The notes under the pieces: generated by a model
What the model saw: the letters and a program-made list of their open reading frames with translations, nothing else
What the model was told of the DNA's origin: nothing
Databases searched by the model: none
Origin: Oleispirillum sp963678075
Lineage (GTDB): Bacteria > Pseudomonadota > Alphaproteobacteria > Rhodospirillales > Rhodospirillaceae
Assembly: GCA_963678075.2 (NCBI GenBank)
Contig: CAXXPK010000005.1
Location: forward strand, 124,001-188,000
Direction of reading: 5' to 3'
Length of the DNA stretch: 64,000 bases
Shown here: positions 44,603 to 53,838 of the stretch, piece after piece
Layout: each line of letters opens with the position of its first letter
How positions within the stretch are numbered: position 1 is the first letter of the stretch
Position numbers and translations under genes: made by a program

Positions 44603-46378
44603 ATGACGATGCGGAAAGCGGGGCGCTGGGCGCTGGCTTTGGGCCTGTTGGGCGGGGCATCCGCTCCGGCTTTGGCGCAGACCTTCGCCGAGGCGCCGTT
44701 GTCGTTGTTTCCCAGCGCCGCTGCTTCCAGCGCCGCGCCGGTCGAGGCAGTGAAGCCAGACAGCGCGCCCTTTGGCATCAGCATGGGCGGTCTTGCCGAC
44801 GTCGATCTCGAGGCGGTGGGGGTTCTGAGCCATGGCGCGAAGGAACCCTGGGACCGGGATCTCGGCACCCAGGTTTGGTTTTCGCTGAACCGAGTCACCG
44901 CGTTGGAGCGTCTGCGCGCCTTGCCGGTCGGCGCGGCCTCGCCCACGGTGCGCGGCATGGTCCGCCAATTGCTGCTGACCGCCGCCGCGCCGTTGGCGGT
45001 GCCGGGCGCCTCCGCGTCGCCCGGGCAGTTGACTGCGGCGCGGTTGGAGGCGTTGCTGGCCTCCGCCTGGGCGGAAGACGCGCAGTCCCTGGCGGCGGTG
45101 GCGCCCCGCGCGGTGTGGAGCGAGGCAGTGGTCTTGGCGGCGGCGCGCGCCGGATGGCTGGCGGGCGACGTCAAGGCCGCCTGTGCCCAGGTCGATGACG
45201 GCTTGCAACGCTTCGATGCGCCGATCTGGGGCAAGATGAACGCGGCGTGCAAGGCGGTGACGGGGGATGCCGACAAGGCGCGGCTGAATGTAAGCCTGCT
45301 GGAGGAGGTGGGCGCGGTTGACGATGCGTTCCGTCCGCTGGCGGATCGCATCCAGGATCGCGGCAAGCTGTCGTTGGCGGAACTGCCCGCGGGCATGGGC
45401 ATTTTTGAGACGTCGGCGCTGCGGGAATTGGGGGGCAAGCTGCCCGAGGATCTGCCGCTGGATGCAATGCCCTGGTTGGCGCGGCTGGCGATCCCCGCCG
45501 AAGGTCCGGTCAGCAACGGCCATCTGGCGACCGTCGAAATCGGCCTGCGGCATGGCACCATCCCCGCCGCCGAGGCCGCGAAGGTTCTGGAACGGGTGAA
45601 ATTCGGCAAGGCCGATCTGGTGGCGGCGAAGGAATTGAAGGCCGATGCCGCCGCGCCGCGCGGGCGCGCCCTCTACTGGCAGATTCTGAAGGACACCAAC
45701 TCCGCCCCGGCGCGGGCCGAGGTCATCGCGCGGATGTTCGCGGCGGCGCGGAACGACCGCGCCGGGGCGGCGGCGCTGGCGGTGTTGCTGGCGAAGCCCT
45801 TGGCCGATCTGTCCGCCGATTCGGCGGCGGCGTGGCTGGCGGGCGATGCGGCGCGCGCCGCCCTGTGGATCGGCGATTGGACGATGGCGCGACGCTGGGC
45901 GGACCTAGCGGCGGGCAATGCCGGGGCGTCGGAAGATGCGCGCCGGGTCGCCGTCGCCTTGAAGCCGCTGTTCCATCTGGCCGATGCCCCCGCCGCCGCG
46001 CAGGACCGCGCCACCCAGGCCGCACCGGCGATGCCGGAAGATTTGTCCCCGGCGGTGCGTGACCGTCTGTTTGGGCTTTGTCGCGTTCTTTCCCTGCCGG
46101 TGGCCGACGCCGATTGGCGGGCCGCGCTGGCGGCTCCGTCCCCGGCGGAGGACAATGCCTCGCCGTCGCCGCTGCTGTTGGCGACCGCCGACAATGCGGC
46201 GGCAAGGGGGGCGTTGGGGTTGACCCTTGCCCTGTCCGCGCAGGCGCTGGATACGAGCGGCGATAAGCCGGTCGCGGCGGCGGCGGTGGAGCGGACGGTG
46301 GCTTCCCTGCTGAAAATCGGCGCGGTGGACTGGGCGAAACGGGTCGCGGTGGAAAGTCTGCTTGCCGCCGGATACTGA
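44603..46378 (+). CDS. Large secreted protein of unknown function upstream of xerD
   Basis: The 591-residue protein has a signal peptide (MTMRKAGRWALALGLLGGA, cleavage near APALAQ at residue 25). The rest is alanine-rich and mostly helical, suggesting repeated helical hairpins, though no TPR consensus is certain. It is located between aroK and xerD as in related alphaproteobacteria. The function is unknown. It ends 14 bp before xerD. Confidence 0.7.
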   Translation: MTMRKAGRWALALGLLGGASAPALAQTFAEAPLSLFPSAAASSAAPVEAVKPDSAPFGISMGGLADVDLEAVGVLSHGAKEPWDRDLGTQVWFSLNRVTALERLRALPVGAASPTVRGMVRQLLLTAAAPLAVPGASASPGQLTAARLEALLASAWAEDAQSLAAVAPRAVWSEAVVLAAARAGWLAGDVKAACAQVDDGLQRFDAPIWGKMNAACKAVTGDADKARLNVSLLEEVGAVDDAFRPLADRIQDRGKLSLAELPAGMGIFETSALRELGGKLPEDLPLDAMPWLARLAIPAEGPVSNGHLATVEIGLRHGTIPAAEAAKVLERVKFGKADLVAAKELKADAAAPRGRALYWQILKDTNSAPARAEVIARMFAAARNDRAGAAALAVLLAKPLADLSADSAAAWLAGDAARAALWIGDWTMARRWADLAAGNAGASEDARRVAVALKPLFHLADAPAAAQDRATQAAPAMPEDLSPAVRDRLFGLCRVLSLPVADADWRAALAAPSPAEDNASPSPLLLATADNAAARGALGLTLALSAQALDTSGDKPVAAAAVERTVASLLKIGAVDWAKRVAVESLLAAGY

Positions 46379-46392
46379 ACGGACGGCGGAGC

Positions 46393-47292
46393 ATGGCGCA
46401 CGAGGTCGATCGCTTTCTCGAAATGATGCGCGCCGAACGCGGGGCTTCGCCACGCACCATCGACGCCTATCGCCGCGACCTCGACGATTTGGCCGATTGC
46501 CTGGGGGCGAATCCGGCGAGTGTCGGCGCCGCCGAACTCAAATCCTATCTGCGGGGCCTGCTGGACCGGGGCTTTTCATCACGCACCCAGGCGCGGCGGC
46601 TATCCGCGATCCGGCAGTTCTTTCTGTTCCTGCGGGCCGAGGGCGAACGGTGCGATGATCCGGCGCATCTTCTGGACTCCCCACGCATCGGTCGCCCTTT
46701 GCCGAAGTACCTATCGGAGGACGAGGTCGCCCGCCTGTTGGCCGCCGCGCGCGAATTGCCGGGACTGTCCGGCTTGCGGATGGTCGCCCTGCTGGAGGTG
46801 ATCTATGCCACCGGCTTGCGGGTTTCGGAATTGGTCGGGCTGCCCTATGCGGCGGTCGCCCGCGAGCCCGAGGTCCTGCTGGTGATGGGCAAGGGCGGCA
46901 AGGAACGCGCGGTGCCGTTGACCCTTGCCGCCCGCGTCGCCCTTGCCGCTTATCTGGCGCGCCGCGAACAGGCGACGCGGGGCATCCGGGGCGGGGCGCG
47001 GTGGGCTTTTCCCGGCCCCGGACGCGGCGGTCACATCACCCGCGATGGATTCTACAAGGCCCTGAAGACGCTGGCGGTTCGTGCCGGAGTTTCCTCCGCT
47101 AAGGTGTCGCCGCATGTGATGCGGCATTCCTTTGCCTCGCACCTTTTGGCGCACGGCGCCGACCTGCGGGCGGTGCAAAGCATGCTGGGTCACGCCGACA
47201 TCGCGACCACGCAAATCTATACCCACGTCTTGGAAGACCGCCTGCGTAGCCTAGTCGAATCCGGCCACCCCCTGGCCAAGTTGGGGCTGTAG
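46393..47292 (+). CDS. xerD: Tyrosine recombinase XerD
   Basis: The 299-residue recombinase, with XerC, resolves chromosome dimers at dif. Catalytic residues appear in order: Arg in YATGLRVSEL, Lys in GKGGKERAVPL, HxxR in HVMRHSFASHLL, and Tyr in TTQIYTHV. The linker LPKYLSEDEVARLL favours XerD over XerC. It is intact and full length. Confidence 0.93.
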   Translation: MAHEVDRFLEMMRAERGASPRTIDAYRRDLDDLADCLGANPASVGAAELKSYLRGLLDRGFSSRTQARRLSAIRQFFLFLRAEGERCDDPAHLLDSPRIGRPLPKYLSEDEVARLLAAARELPGLSGLRMVALLEVIYATGLRVSELVGLPYAAVAREPEVLLVMGKGGKERAVPLTLAARVALAAYLARREQATRGIRGGARWAFPGPGRGGHITRDGFYKALKTLAVRAGVSSAKVSPHVMRHSFASHLLAHGADLRAVQSMLGHADIATTQIYTHVLEDRLRSLVESGHPLAKLGL

Positions 47293-47323
47293 GGGAAGGA
47301 GAACTGGGCCGGGGGCCGCCCGG

Positions 47324-47470
47324 CCCCGCAAAGGGGCGCGGCTCCTTTGATCCCATGATTTGTTTTTCGCCGCATAGCGGCAATCATTTCTCATGCGGCG
47401 CGAAGGTTTCATGGCGCTTCGCGCGAAAAACAAAATAATGGGTACGCAGGGTCCTCGCCCCTTTGCGGGG
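47324..47470. repeat. Dispersed intergenic repeats R2 (inverted) and R3 (partial, direct)
   Basis: R2 (47324-47425) is the reverse complement of R1 at 17353-17455, sharing the core GCCGCTATGCGGCGAAAAAC. R3 (47424-47470) is a diverged half copy in the opposite orientation, so that R2 and R3 form an inverted pair whose outer arms CCCCGCAAAGGGGC and GCCCCTTTGCGGGG pair with each other. It lies between converging genes xerD and gluQRS, as R1 does between pheT and its neighbour. Confidence 0.75.
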
Positions 47471-47496
47471 TTCGGGGCGGAGCCCCGGTCCGGTTC

Positions 47497-48354
47497 TTAT
47501 TCCCACCCGATTCTCGCCTTGACCTCGTCCGGCGTTGCGCCAGCGTCACGCAAGGCGGCGAGGGTGGGGGCACCGTTGCGTTTGGCGAGGCGTTTGCCGT
47601 CGGTATCGGCGATCAGTCGATGATGCCGCCAGTCGGGCACCGGCAGGTGCAGCAGGTGTTGCAGCAGGCGGTGCAGGTGGCTGGCGGTAAATAGATCCTC
47701 GCCCCGGGTGACGCAGGTGATGCCCTGTGCCGCGTCGTCAATGACGACCGCCAAGTGGTAGCTGGCCGGGGTGTCGCGGCGGGCCAGCACGACGTCACCG
47801 AACAGTTCCGGCGTGGCGTTCCGGCCGCCGCGATCGCGGTCGGTCCAGGTCAGTGGCGGCAGCCCGGTCAGGGCCTTCGCGATGTCGAGCCTCCATGCGT
47901 GCGGTGCGCCCGCCGCGATGCGGGCGGCGGCGGCGTCGGTGGAAAGGGCGCGGCAGGTTCCGGGATAAAGGGCGCCGTCCGGGCCGTGCGGCGCGCTGCC
48001 CGAGGCGGCGATCTCGCGGGCGATGTCGGCGCGGGAACAGAAGCAGGGGTAAAGCAGCCCGGCGGCTTTCAGGGCATCGAGGGCGCGGCCGTAGATCGCC
48101 ATGCGCGCCGACTGCCGCGGTGCCGGTTCCGGCCAGGAGAGGCCGAGCCAGCGCAGGTCGTCGCGGATCGCCGCGATGAAGGATTCGCGGCAGCGCGTCG
48201 CGTCGATATCCTCGATCCGCAGCAGGAAGGTTCCGTCCGGCCCGGTCTCGCGCGCCGCGAACAGGGCGGAGAAGGCATGCCCCAGGTGCAGCCGCCCGGT
48301 CGGGCCGGGGGCGAAGCGGGTGATTTCGGTGCGGACGTGAACGGCGGCGGTCAT
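47497..48354 (-). CDS. gluQRS: Glutamyl-Q tRNA(Asp) synthetase
   Basis: The 285-residue GluRS-like enzyme attaches glutamate to queuosine in tRNA-Asp. The HIGH-type motif is RLHLGHAFS, and the second signature is DGKRLAKRNG. It lacks an anticodon-binding domain, and a zinc site CFCSR with a later YPGTC is visible, all typical of GluQRS. The start MTAAVHVR was chosen by homology. Confidence 0.93.
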   Translation of the reverse strand: MTAAVHVRTEITRFAPGPTGRLHLGHAFSALFAARETGPDGTFLLRIEDIDATRCRESFIAAIRDDLRWLGLSWPEPAPRQSARMAIYGRALDALKAAGLLYPCFCSRADIAREIAASGSAPHGPDGALYPGTCRALSTDAAAARIAAGAPHAWRLDIAKALTGLPPLTWTDRDRGGRNATPELFGDVVLARRDTPASYHLAVVIDDAAQGITCVTRGEDLFTASHLHRLLQHLLHLPVPDWRHHRLIADTDGKRLAKRNGAPTLAALRDAGATPDEVKARIGWE

Positions 48355-48510
48355 GGCTCCGGCATAGCCGATTTCCGTCGCGTCCCGCAATCCCGGCAAG
48401 CGTCACAATCCTGTGATGCAACATGGTGGGTCTTCTGCTATACAGGGTACTATATGTCGTGTCTCGTGCGGGCGCCGCGAGGCACTGGCTTCCGTCTACG
48501 GGAGGTTCCG

Positions 48511-49071
48511 GTGACCTTCGAAGGGGATTTCGCCCCGGTTCTGGTTCTCAACGCGGATTATCGTCCGCTCAGCTACTTCCCGCTGTTGCTTTGGTCCTGG
48601 CAGGAAGCGATCAAGGCCGTGGTTTCCGAACGCGTGCAGGTTCTGTCGGAATACGATACGGTGATCCGCTCCCCCAGTTTGTCGCTGCGGCTGCCCAGCG
48701 TGATTGCCTTGAAGGACTATGTTCCGGCGACGCGCCGTCCGGCCTTTACCCGTTTCAACGTCTTTTTGCGCGATCGTTTTTTCTGCCAGTATTGCGGTCG
48801 GCGGTTTCCGACCCAGGACCTGACCTTCGATCATATGATGCCGCGGTCGCGCGGCGGGCGCACCAACTGGGAGAACGTGGTCACCGCCTGTCAGGTCTGC
48901 AACCTGGAAAAGGCTGACCATTTGCCGACCCGTTTCGGCTTTCGTCCGATTCGCGCGCCGGAGATGCCGACCTCCCACGAATTGTTGGAGATTGGGCGCG
49001 CCTTTCCGCCGCACTATCTGCACAAAAGTTGGCGCGATTATCTCTATTGGGACACCGAACTGGAAGAGTAG
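48511..49071 (+). CDS. HNH endonuclease family protein
   Basis: The 186-residue protein has an alphaproteobacterial opening (FEGDFAPVLVLNADYRPLSYFP) and a C-terminal HNH motif with two zinc pairs: CQYCGRRFPTQDLTFDH, then MPRSRGG and CQVCNLEKAD. The GTG start has a GGAGG site; an ATG at 48454 is possible but adds residues unlike relatives. It probably has a housekeeping DNA repair role, not a restriction one. Confidence 0.85.
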   Translation: MTFEGDFAPVLVLNADYRPLSYFPLLLWSWQEAIKAVVSERVQVLSEYDTVIRSPSLSLRLPSVIALKDYVPATRRPAFTRFNVFLRDRFFCQYCGRRFPTQDLTFDHMMPRSRGGRTNWENVVTACQVCNLEKADHLPTRFGFRPIRAPEMPTSHELLEIGRAFPPHYLHKSWRDYLYWDTELEE

Positions 49072-49576
49072 TCTCCGTGCTCAGCCACAGGCGGCGTTCC
49101 GACACCAGCCCCAGGCAGATCAGCGCGAAGGCCGACGAGGCGGCGAAGTTCCATTCGCTCAAGGAAAACCCGAACAGAGTCCACGGCACGTCGTCGCAGT
49201 GCGCCACCGGTTTGGTGGACAATGCCGTGGTGACGTCGGACAGGTTCATCGGGTGGGATAGGTCCTCGCCGGTGCAGCCCCGGGTTCCCGTCCACCAGCC
49301 ATGTTCGACGCCCGCGTGGTAGAACGCGATGGCGGCCCCAACCGCAAGGATCGCCGCCACGATCATCGCCACCCGCCGTCGCCGCGCCGGGTGCCGCAGC
49401 ATGGCGGTGCCGAACAGGCCAAACCCGGCGGTAAGGACGAAGGGGACCCGCTGATAGGTGCACAGGACGCAAGGGGCGATGCCGAAGACATGCTCCATCA
49501 CCAGGGCGAAGCCGAGAACGGCCAGGCTCAGGACGGTGATCGACAGGCAGATGCGCAGATCAGGGGAGTGTGACAT
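48881..49576 (-). CDS. DsbB-type disulfide bond formation protein with an antisense read-through tail
   Basis: The first 165 residues form a four-helix DsbB: CVLCTYQRVPF (Cys36/39) and the second pair GCTGED and HCDDVPW. Together they reoxidise DsbA and pass electrons to quinone. The protein should end near SERRLWL. Instead the frame stays open for another 60 residues across the 3' end of the HNH gene, antisense to it, to 48881. The tail has no similarity and probably reflects a lost stop codon. Confidence 0.8.
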   Translation of the reverse strand: MSHSPDLRICLSITVLSLAVLGFALVMEHVFGIAPCVLCTYQRVPFVLTAGFGLFGTAMLRHPARRRRVAMIVAAILAVGAAIAFYHAGVEHGWWTGTRGCTGEDLSHPMNLSDVTTALSTKPVAHCDDVPWTLFGFSLSEWNFAASSAFALICLGLVSERRLWLSTETTLPVRCPNRDNRANFCADSAAERRAQSPTIRGRSASPARESDESRNGSANGQPFPGCRPDRR

Positions 49577-49593
49577 CGGGTCCGCATCAAAAA

Positions 49594-50169
49594 TCAGTTC
49601 GCCAAATACTTAAGCGCGACGAAGCCGCCGATCAACAGTGCAAAGAACGCGGTGGCGAGTTTGCCCAGGTGCGCCTCGATAAAGGCGCGGATCGGTTCCC
49701 CGAATTTCCACAGCAGACCGGCGACCAGGAAGAAGCGTATCCCCCGCGACAGGACCGAGGCGGTGCCGAAGATCACAGGGTTGAGGCCGGTCAGGCCGCT
49801 GGCGATGGTGATCACCTTGTAGGGGAAGGGGGTGATCCCGGCACCGAACACGATCCATGTCCCCCATTCGTTGTAGAGGTTCTGGAAGGTCTCGAACTTT
49901 TGCATGTAGCCATAGAAGCCGAGAATCGGCGTCGCCACCTGATCGAACAGGAACAGGCCGATGGCATATCCGCCGAAGCCGCCGATGACGCTGGAGACGG
50001 CGGCGATGCGCCAAGCCTTGGCCCGTGCCGCCAGGACCATCGGAATGATCAGGACGTCGGGGGGGATCGGAAAGATCGAGCTTTCGATGAAGGAGACGAT
50101 GGCCAGCGTCCACATCGCATGCGGCGTGACGGTCTGTGCCATGGTCCAGTCGTAAAGGCGTCTCAGCAC
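49594..50169 (-). CDS. YqaA/DedA-type (VTT) membrane protein
   Basis: The 191-residue protein has about five membrane helices and the YqaA signature FIESSIFPIPPDVLIIP and AGITPFPYKVITIASG. VTT proteins are implicated in lipid scrambling or small-molecule transport. It starts MLRRLYDWTMAQTV and lies 17 bp upstream of dsbB on the same strand, so the two are likely co-transcribed. Confidence 0.87.
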   Translation of the reverse strand: MLRRLYDWTMAQTVTPHAMWTLAIVSFIESSIFPIPPDVLIIPMVLAARAKAWRIAAVSSVIGGFGGYAIGLFLFDQVATPILGFYGYMQKFETFQNLYNEWGTWIVFGAGITPFPYKVITIASGLTGLNPVIFGTASVLSRGIRFFLVAGLLWKFGEPIRAFIEAHLGKLATAFFALLIGGFVALKYLAN

Positions 50170-50238
50170 GGTGGTGCCTCGGAAACAGCGGAAGGGCGAG
50201 GCTGTGTGTAGCAGCCGTTTGACGCGGCGGCAACAGGA

Positions 50239-51009
50239 TCAGAAGACGACGCGGCGGATCATGTTCAGGCCGATCAGCAACAGCATGACGCCGACCAAGG
50301 TCATGAAGTGCTTTTGCGGAATGCGGTCGCGCAGGCGGTTGCCCAGGGACATGGACAGGCCGACCACCACCCACCCGGCGGCGGACAGGGCCAGAATCCC
50401 CGGCGGCGCGAAGCCCTTGATCGCCAATCCGGCGAACAGCGGCAATTGGCCCAGCAGGAAAAGCACACCCATGATGTGCACGAAGGCGGTTTTCTCCAGG
50501 CCAAGGGTGATCAGATAGGGGACGAGGGTCGGCGCGAGAAAGCTGCTCATCCCGCCGACCAGGCCGGAAACCAACCCCACCAAGGGGCGCAGACGGCGGT
50601 CGATGCCGGTGGGGAGGCTGGGGCGCCAGCCGGCCAGGGTGGAGACCGCGAACACGCTGACCAGACCGACCAGGATCAGGGCGGGAGCGAGGGTGGCCCG
50701 CGCGAAGGCGATGGCGTCGGCCAGGACCAGCCGCCCCTCGGCGTCGGTATCAGACGATTTCGACGGTGCTGCCGTCGAAACCCCGCGCCACGTCGCCGGG
50801 GATCGGCCTGCCGCCGCCGTCGCGACCGCGCCCAGGAAGCCGCAACCCGGCACCGGCCCGTCCGTCGTGGGGGCAAGGGCGCAGGCCGGAGTTCCGTCGA
50901 TGCTCAGCGTCTTCGTCAGCCGCTTCCAGTTCGGCCGCAGTGGGTGGCTGCCGGGGCGGACCCCGGTGATCCAGGCATCAGCGGCGCCGAGGGGAATGTC
51001 CCCCCCCAC
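50239..51009 (-). pseudogene. Mosaic: C-terminal half of a TauE/SafE permease joined to an M17 aminopeptidase fragment
   Basis: The last 145 residues (50239-50679) are the second half of a TauE/SafE sulfite-exporter-type permease (GLVSGLVGGMSSFLAPTLVP, GLSMSLGNRLRDRI); its first half is missing. Upstream, residues about 88-110 read TDAEGRLVLADAIAFA, a signature of leucyl aminopeptidases (compare the real pepA just next door), and preceding out-of-frame sequence reads GDVARGFDGSTVEIV before a stop, which also fits M17 peptidases. The N-terminal part is unrecognised. It appears to be debris joined by deletion, not a working protein. Confidence 0.6.
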
Positions 51010-51046
51010 GGCGTCCGGTCGTCGCGGTCGGCGAAGCGCAGGCGGA

Positions 51047-52564
51047 TCATCGATCGGCCTTCGGCGCGGGTTGTGCCTCGTAGCGGGTGGCGATCAGGCG
51101 TTCCAGCAGGCGGACCCCGAAGCCCGAGGCGCCCTTCGGCGCGGTCGGCAGCGCCTTTTTCATCCAGGCGACGCCCGCGATGTCCAGGTGCGCCCAGGCG
51201 ACGTCGGGCTTGATGAAACGCTTCAGGAACTGCGCGGCGGAGATCGAACCGGCCTCGCGTCCGCCGGTGTTTTTCATGTCGGCGATGTCGGACTTGATCA
51301 GTTCGTCATAGGCGTCGCCCATCGGCAGCCGCCACAGCGCCTCGCCGACCTCGGCCCCGGCTTCGGTCAGCGCCGTGCTCAAGGCGTCGTCGTTGGAGAG
51401 CAACCCGGCGTGGTCGGACCCCAGGGCGATGACGATTGCCCCGGTCAGGGTGGCCAGATCGATCACCTCCCTTGGCTGGAAGGTTTCCTGCGCGTACCAT
51501 AGGGCGTCGGCCAGGACCAAGCGGCCCTCGGCATCGGTGTTGATCACTTCGATGGTCTGTCCCGACATCGAGGCCACCACGTCGCCGGGGCGCTGCGCCA
51601 TGCCCGAGGGCATGTTCTCGACCAGGCCCAGGATGCCGACCACGTTCACCTTGGCCTTGCGGCGCGCCAGAATGCGCATCAGCCCGGTGGTGACCGCCGC
51701 GCCGCTCATGTCGGTTTTCATTTCCTCCATGCCGGCGGCGGGTTTAATCGAGATGCCGCCGGAGTCGAAGCACACCCCCTTGCCGACGATGGCGACCGGC
51801 GCGTCGCCCTTGGCGCCGCCCATCCAGCGCAGGACCACCAGTTGCGATTCGCGGTCCGACCCCTGGCCGACCGCCAACAGCGACTCCATGCCCAGCTTCG
51901 CCATTTCCTTTTCGCCCAGGATCTCGACCTCGACGCCGTCCTTTTCCAGGCCCTTGGCGATCTTCGCGAAGGCGGCGGGGAATAGCACGTTGGCGGGCTC
52001 GGAAACCAGATCGCGGGTCAAGAAGACGCCGTCGGCGACGATCGCCAGGGGCGCCCAGGCGTCCTTGGCCGCCTTTTCGTCGGCGACCGCGAGGGTCAGG
52101 GTCTTCAGGGCGGTTTTGTCCTCGGGCTTCTGTTTGGTGCGGTAGGTGTCGAAGCGATAGGACTTCAGCTTCGCCCCCAGCGCCGCATGGGCGGCCTGCC
52201 GGGCGGTCGAGGCCTTGGACTCGGCGATGGCGTCGATGGCCAGGGTCAGTTCCGTGCTTTTGCCCTTGTCCGCCGCGATCATCGCCGCGCCGCCGAAGGC
52301 TTCCATGCGGCGGCAATCGATCTCCGCCGCCTTGCCCAGGCCGACCAGGATCAACTGGTCGATGGCGAGCCCGGCGGGGGCGACGATCGCCAGCGTCTGC
52401 TCGGCCTTGCCGGTGAAGCGCGATGTCGCGATGGCGCGGGCGACGGCGCCGACGGTGGCAACATCGGCCGCCTTGGCGCTGGGGGTGAGGACGCCGGCTT
52501 CCAGGACGCCAACGGCAAGGCACCCGGATTTCGGAAAACCGGGCTGAGCGAAAGCGACTTTCAT
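51047..52564 (-). CDS. pepA: Leucyl aminopeptidase (M17)
   Basis: The 505-residue cytosolic metallopeptidase removes N-terminal residues from peptides. The catalytic domain contains VGKGVCFDSGGISIKP and NTDAEGRLVLADAL, the two-metal and bicarbonate site signatures. The N-terminal domain (1-170) is normal. The start MKVAFAQPGF was chosen by family alignment. It is intact. Confidence 0.96.
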   Translation of the reverse strand: MKVAFAQPGFPKSGCLAVGVLEAGVLTPSAKAADVATVGAVARAIATSRFTGKAEQTLAIVAPAGLAIDQLILVGLGKAAEIDCRRMEAFGGAAMIAADKGKSTELTLAIDAIAESKASTARQAAHAALGAKLKSYRFDTYRTKQKPEDKTALKTLTLAVADEKAAKDAWAPLAIVADGVFLTRDLVSEPANVLFPAAFAKIAKGLEKDGVEVEILGEKEMAKLGMESLLAVGQGSDRESQLVVLRWMGGAKGDAPVAIVGKGVCFDSGGISIKPAAGMEEMKTDMSGAAVTTGLMRILARRKAKVNVVGILGLVENMPSGMAQRPGDVVASMSGQTIEVINTDAEGRLVLADALWYAQETFQPREVIDLATLTGAIVIALGSDHAGLLSNDDALSTALTEAGAEVGEALWRLPMGDAYDELIKSDIADMKNTGGREAGSISAAQFLKRFIKPDVAWAHLDIAGVAWMKKALPTAPKGASGFGVRLLERLIATRYEAQPAPKADR

Positions 52565-52682
52565 GTGGGGATATCCTTACATACGGGTAACGAGTGGGCG
52601 CGACGCGGCGCCGTAAGCGGGCAAGATCATGGTTCCGATATTGCCAGGACTTCAACGCGGTGCAAGACGCGAATCGGCTTTT

Positions 52683-53725
52683 TCAGCATGAGGCGGGAAA
52701 AATCGGCGGGTTCAGCGGTTCACGTCGTCGCCCCCAGACGCCGGGTTTGCCGTCGAACACCCCGGGAATGCGGGTGCCGCAGGCGGTGCAGTACCCCTGG
52801 GAGTCGAGCGCGCAGTTTCTGATCTCGTACCAGCTGCGGTGGATCGCGGCGGCGCCGCAACCGGGGCAAAAGGTGGTGCCGCCCGCGATGTCGTGGACAT
52901 TGCCGGTATAGACGAAGCGCAATCCCTCGGCCATCGTCAGCCCGCGCGCGCGGGTCAGGGTTTCGGGCGGGGTCGGCGGGACCCGCAACATTTTGTGGGC
53001 GGGGCGGAAGGCGGAAAAATGCAACGGCACGTCGGGGGACAGCTCGGTCGCGATGAAGCGCGACAGGGCCGCGATCTCGGCATCGGAGTCGTTCAGGCCT
53101 GGAATCAGTAGGGCGGTGACCTCCAGCCAGGTCTTGGTTTCGCGTGCGACGAAGCGCAGGGGGTAGAGAACCGGCTCCAGGCGGGTGCCGCAGACGTCGC
53201 GGTAGAAGTCGTCGGAAAAGGCCTTGAGGTCGATGTTGACCGCGTCGAAGCCGGTGAAGAATTCGGCTCGCGCCTCCGCCGCGATGTATCCCGCCGTCAC
53301 CTCGACCGCGCATTCCAGGGCGATGATCTGCTCGTTGTAGGTCACGGCGACGGAGCGGCAGCCCTTGATGGCGGTGGCGTGGGCGATTTCCTCGGGCGGA
53401 ATTTCCTGGCTTAGGCGGCCGTCGTTGCGTTCGCGCGAGATTTGCCAGTTCTGACAGTAGGCACAGGTCAGGTTGCACCCGATCGATCCGAACGACAGAA
53501 CCGGCGACCCCGGCAGGAAGTGATTCAGGGGTTTCTTTTCCACCGGGTCGATGCAAAAGCCGCTGCTTCGCCCCCAGGAGGCCGCCCGCATCGTGCCGTC
53601 CCGGTTGACGCGGGCGTGACCAGACGCCGGACTGGCCGGGGGCGCAAACGACAGTTGCGCGGGCACAAGGTGCACACGATATCGCCCAAATCATCGACGG
53701 GGTGCCAATATCTGGCCACCGACAT
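52683..53725 (-). pseudogene. amrS: AmrS, AmmeMemoRadiSam radical SAM enzyme, with two frameshifts near the N terminus
   Basis: The start (MSVARYWHPVDDLGDIVCTL) and its CPRNCRL motif are in one frame, PGQSGV in a second, and the rest, from RVNRDGTMRAASWG on, in a third. Single-base changes fit near 53612-53622 and 53636-53645. The large intact part has the radical SAM motif GCNLTCAYCQNW and a C-terminal zinc ribbon (FCPGCG, YCTACG). The family acts with AmrA and AmrB in an uncharacterised pathway. It is divergent from amrBA. Confidence 0.8.
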
Positions 53726-53838
53726 GTTTCCCTCTCCGCCGACGTGATGATACATTCGATGGAACAGTGTAGAACCGTTCGTTTCCCTTGGGAACCGGCG
53801 GTCACCCCCGCTCACCGCATCGGAGGACGATACAAGGG

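Noticed and set aside
47324..47470. Possible CRISPR or integron-type repeats near xerD
   Set aside because: The two copies are inverted rather than regularly spaced direct repeats, and no spacer pattern or cas gene is present.
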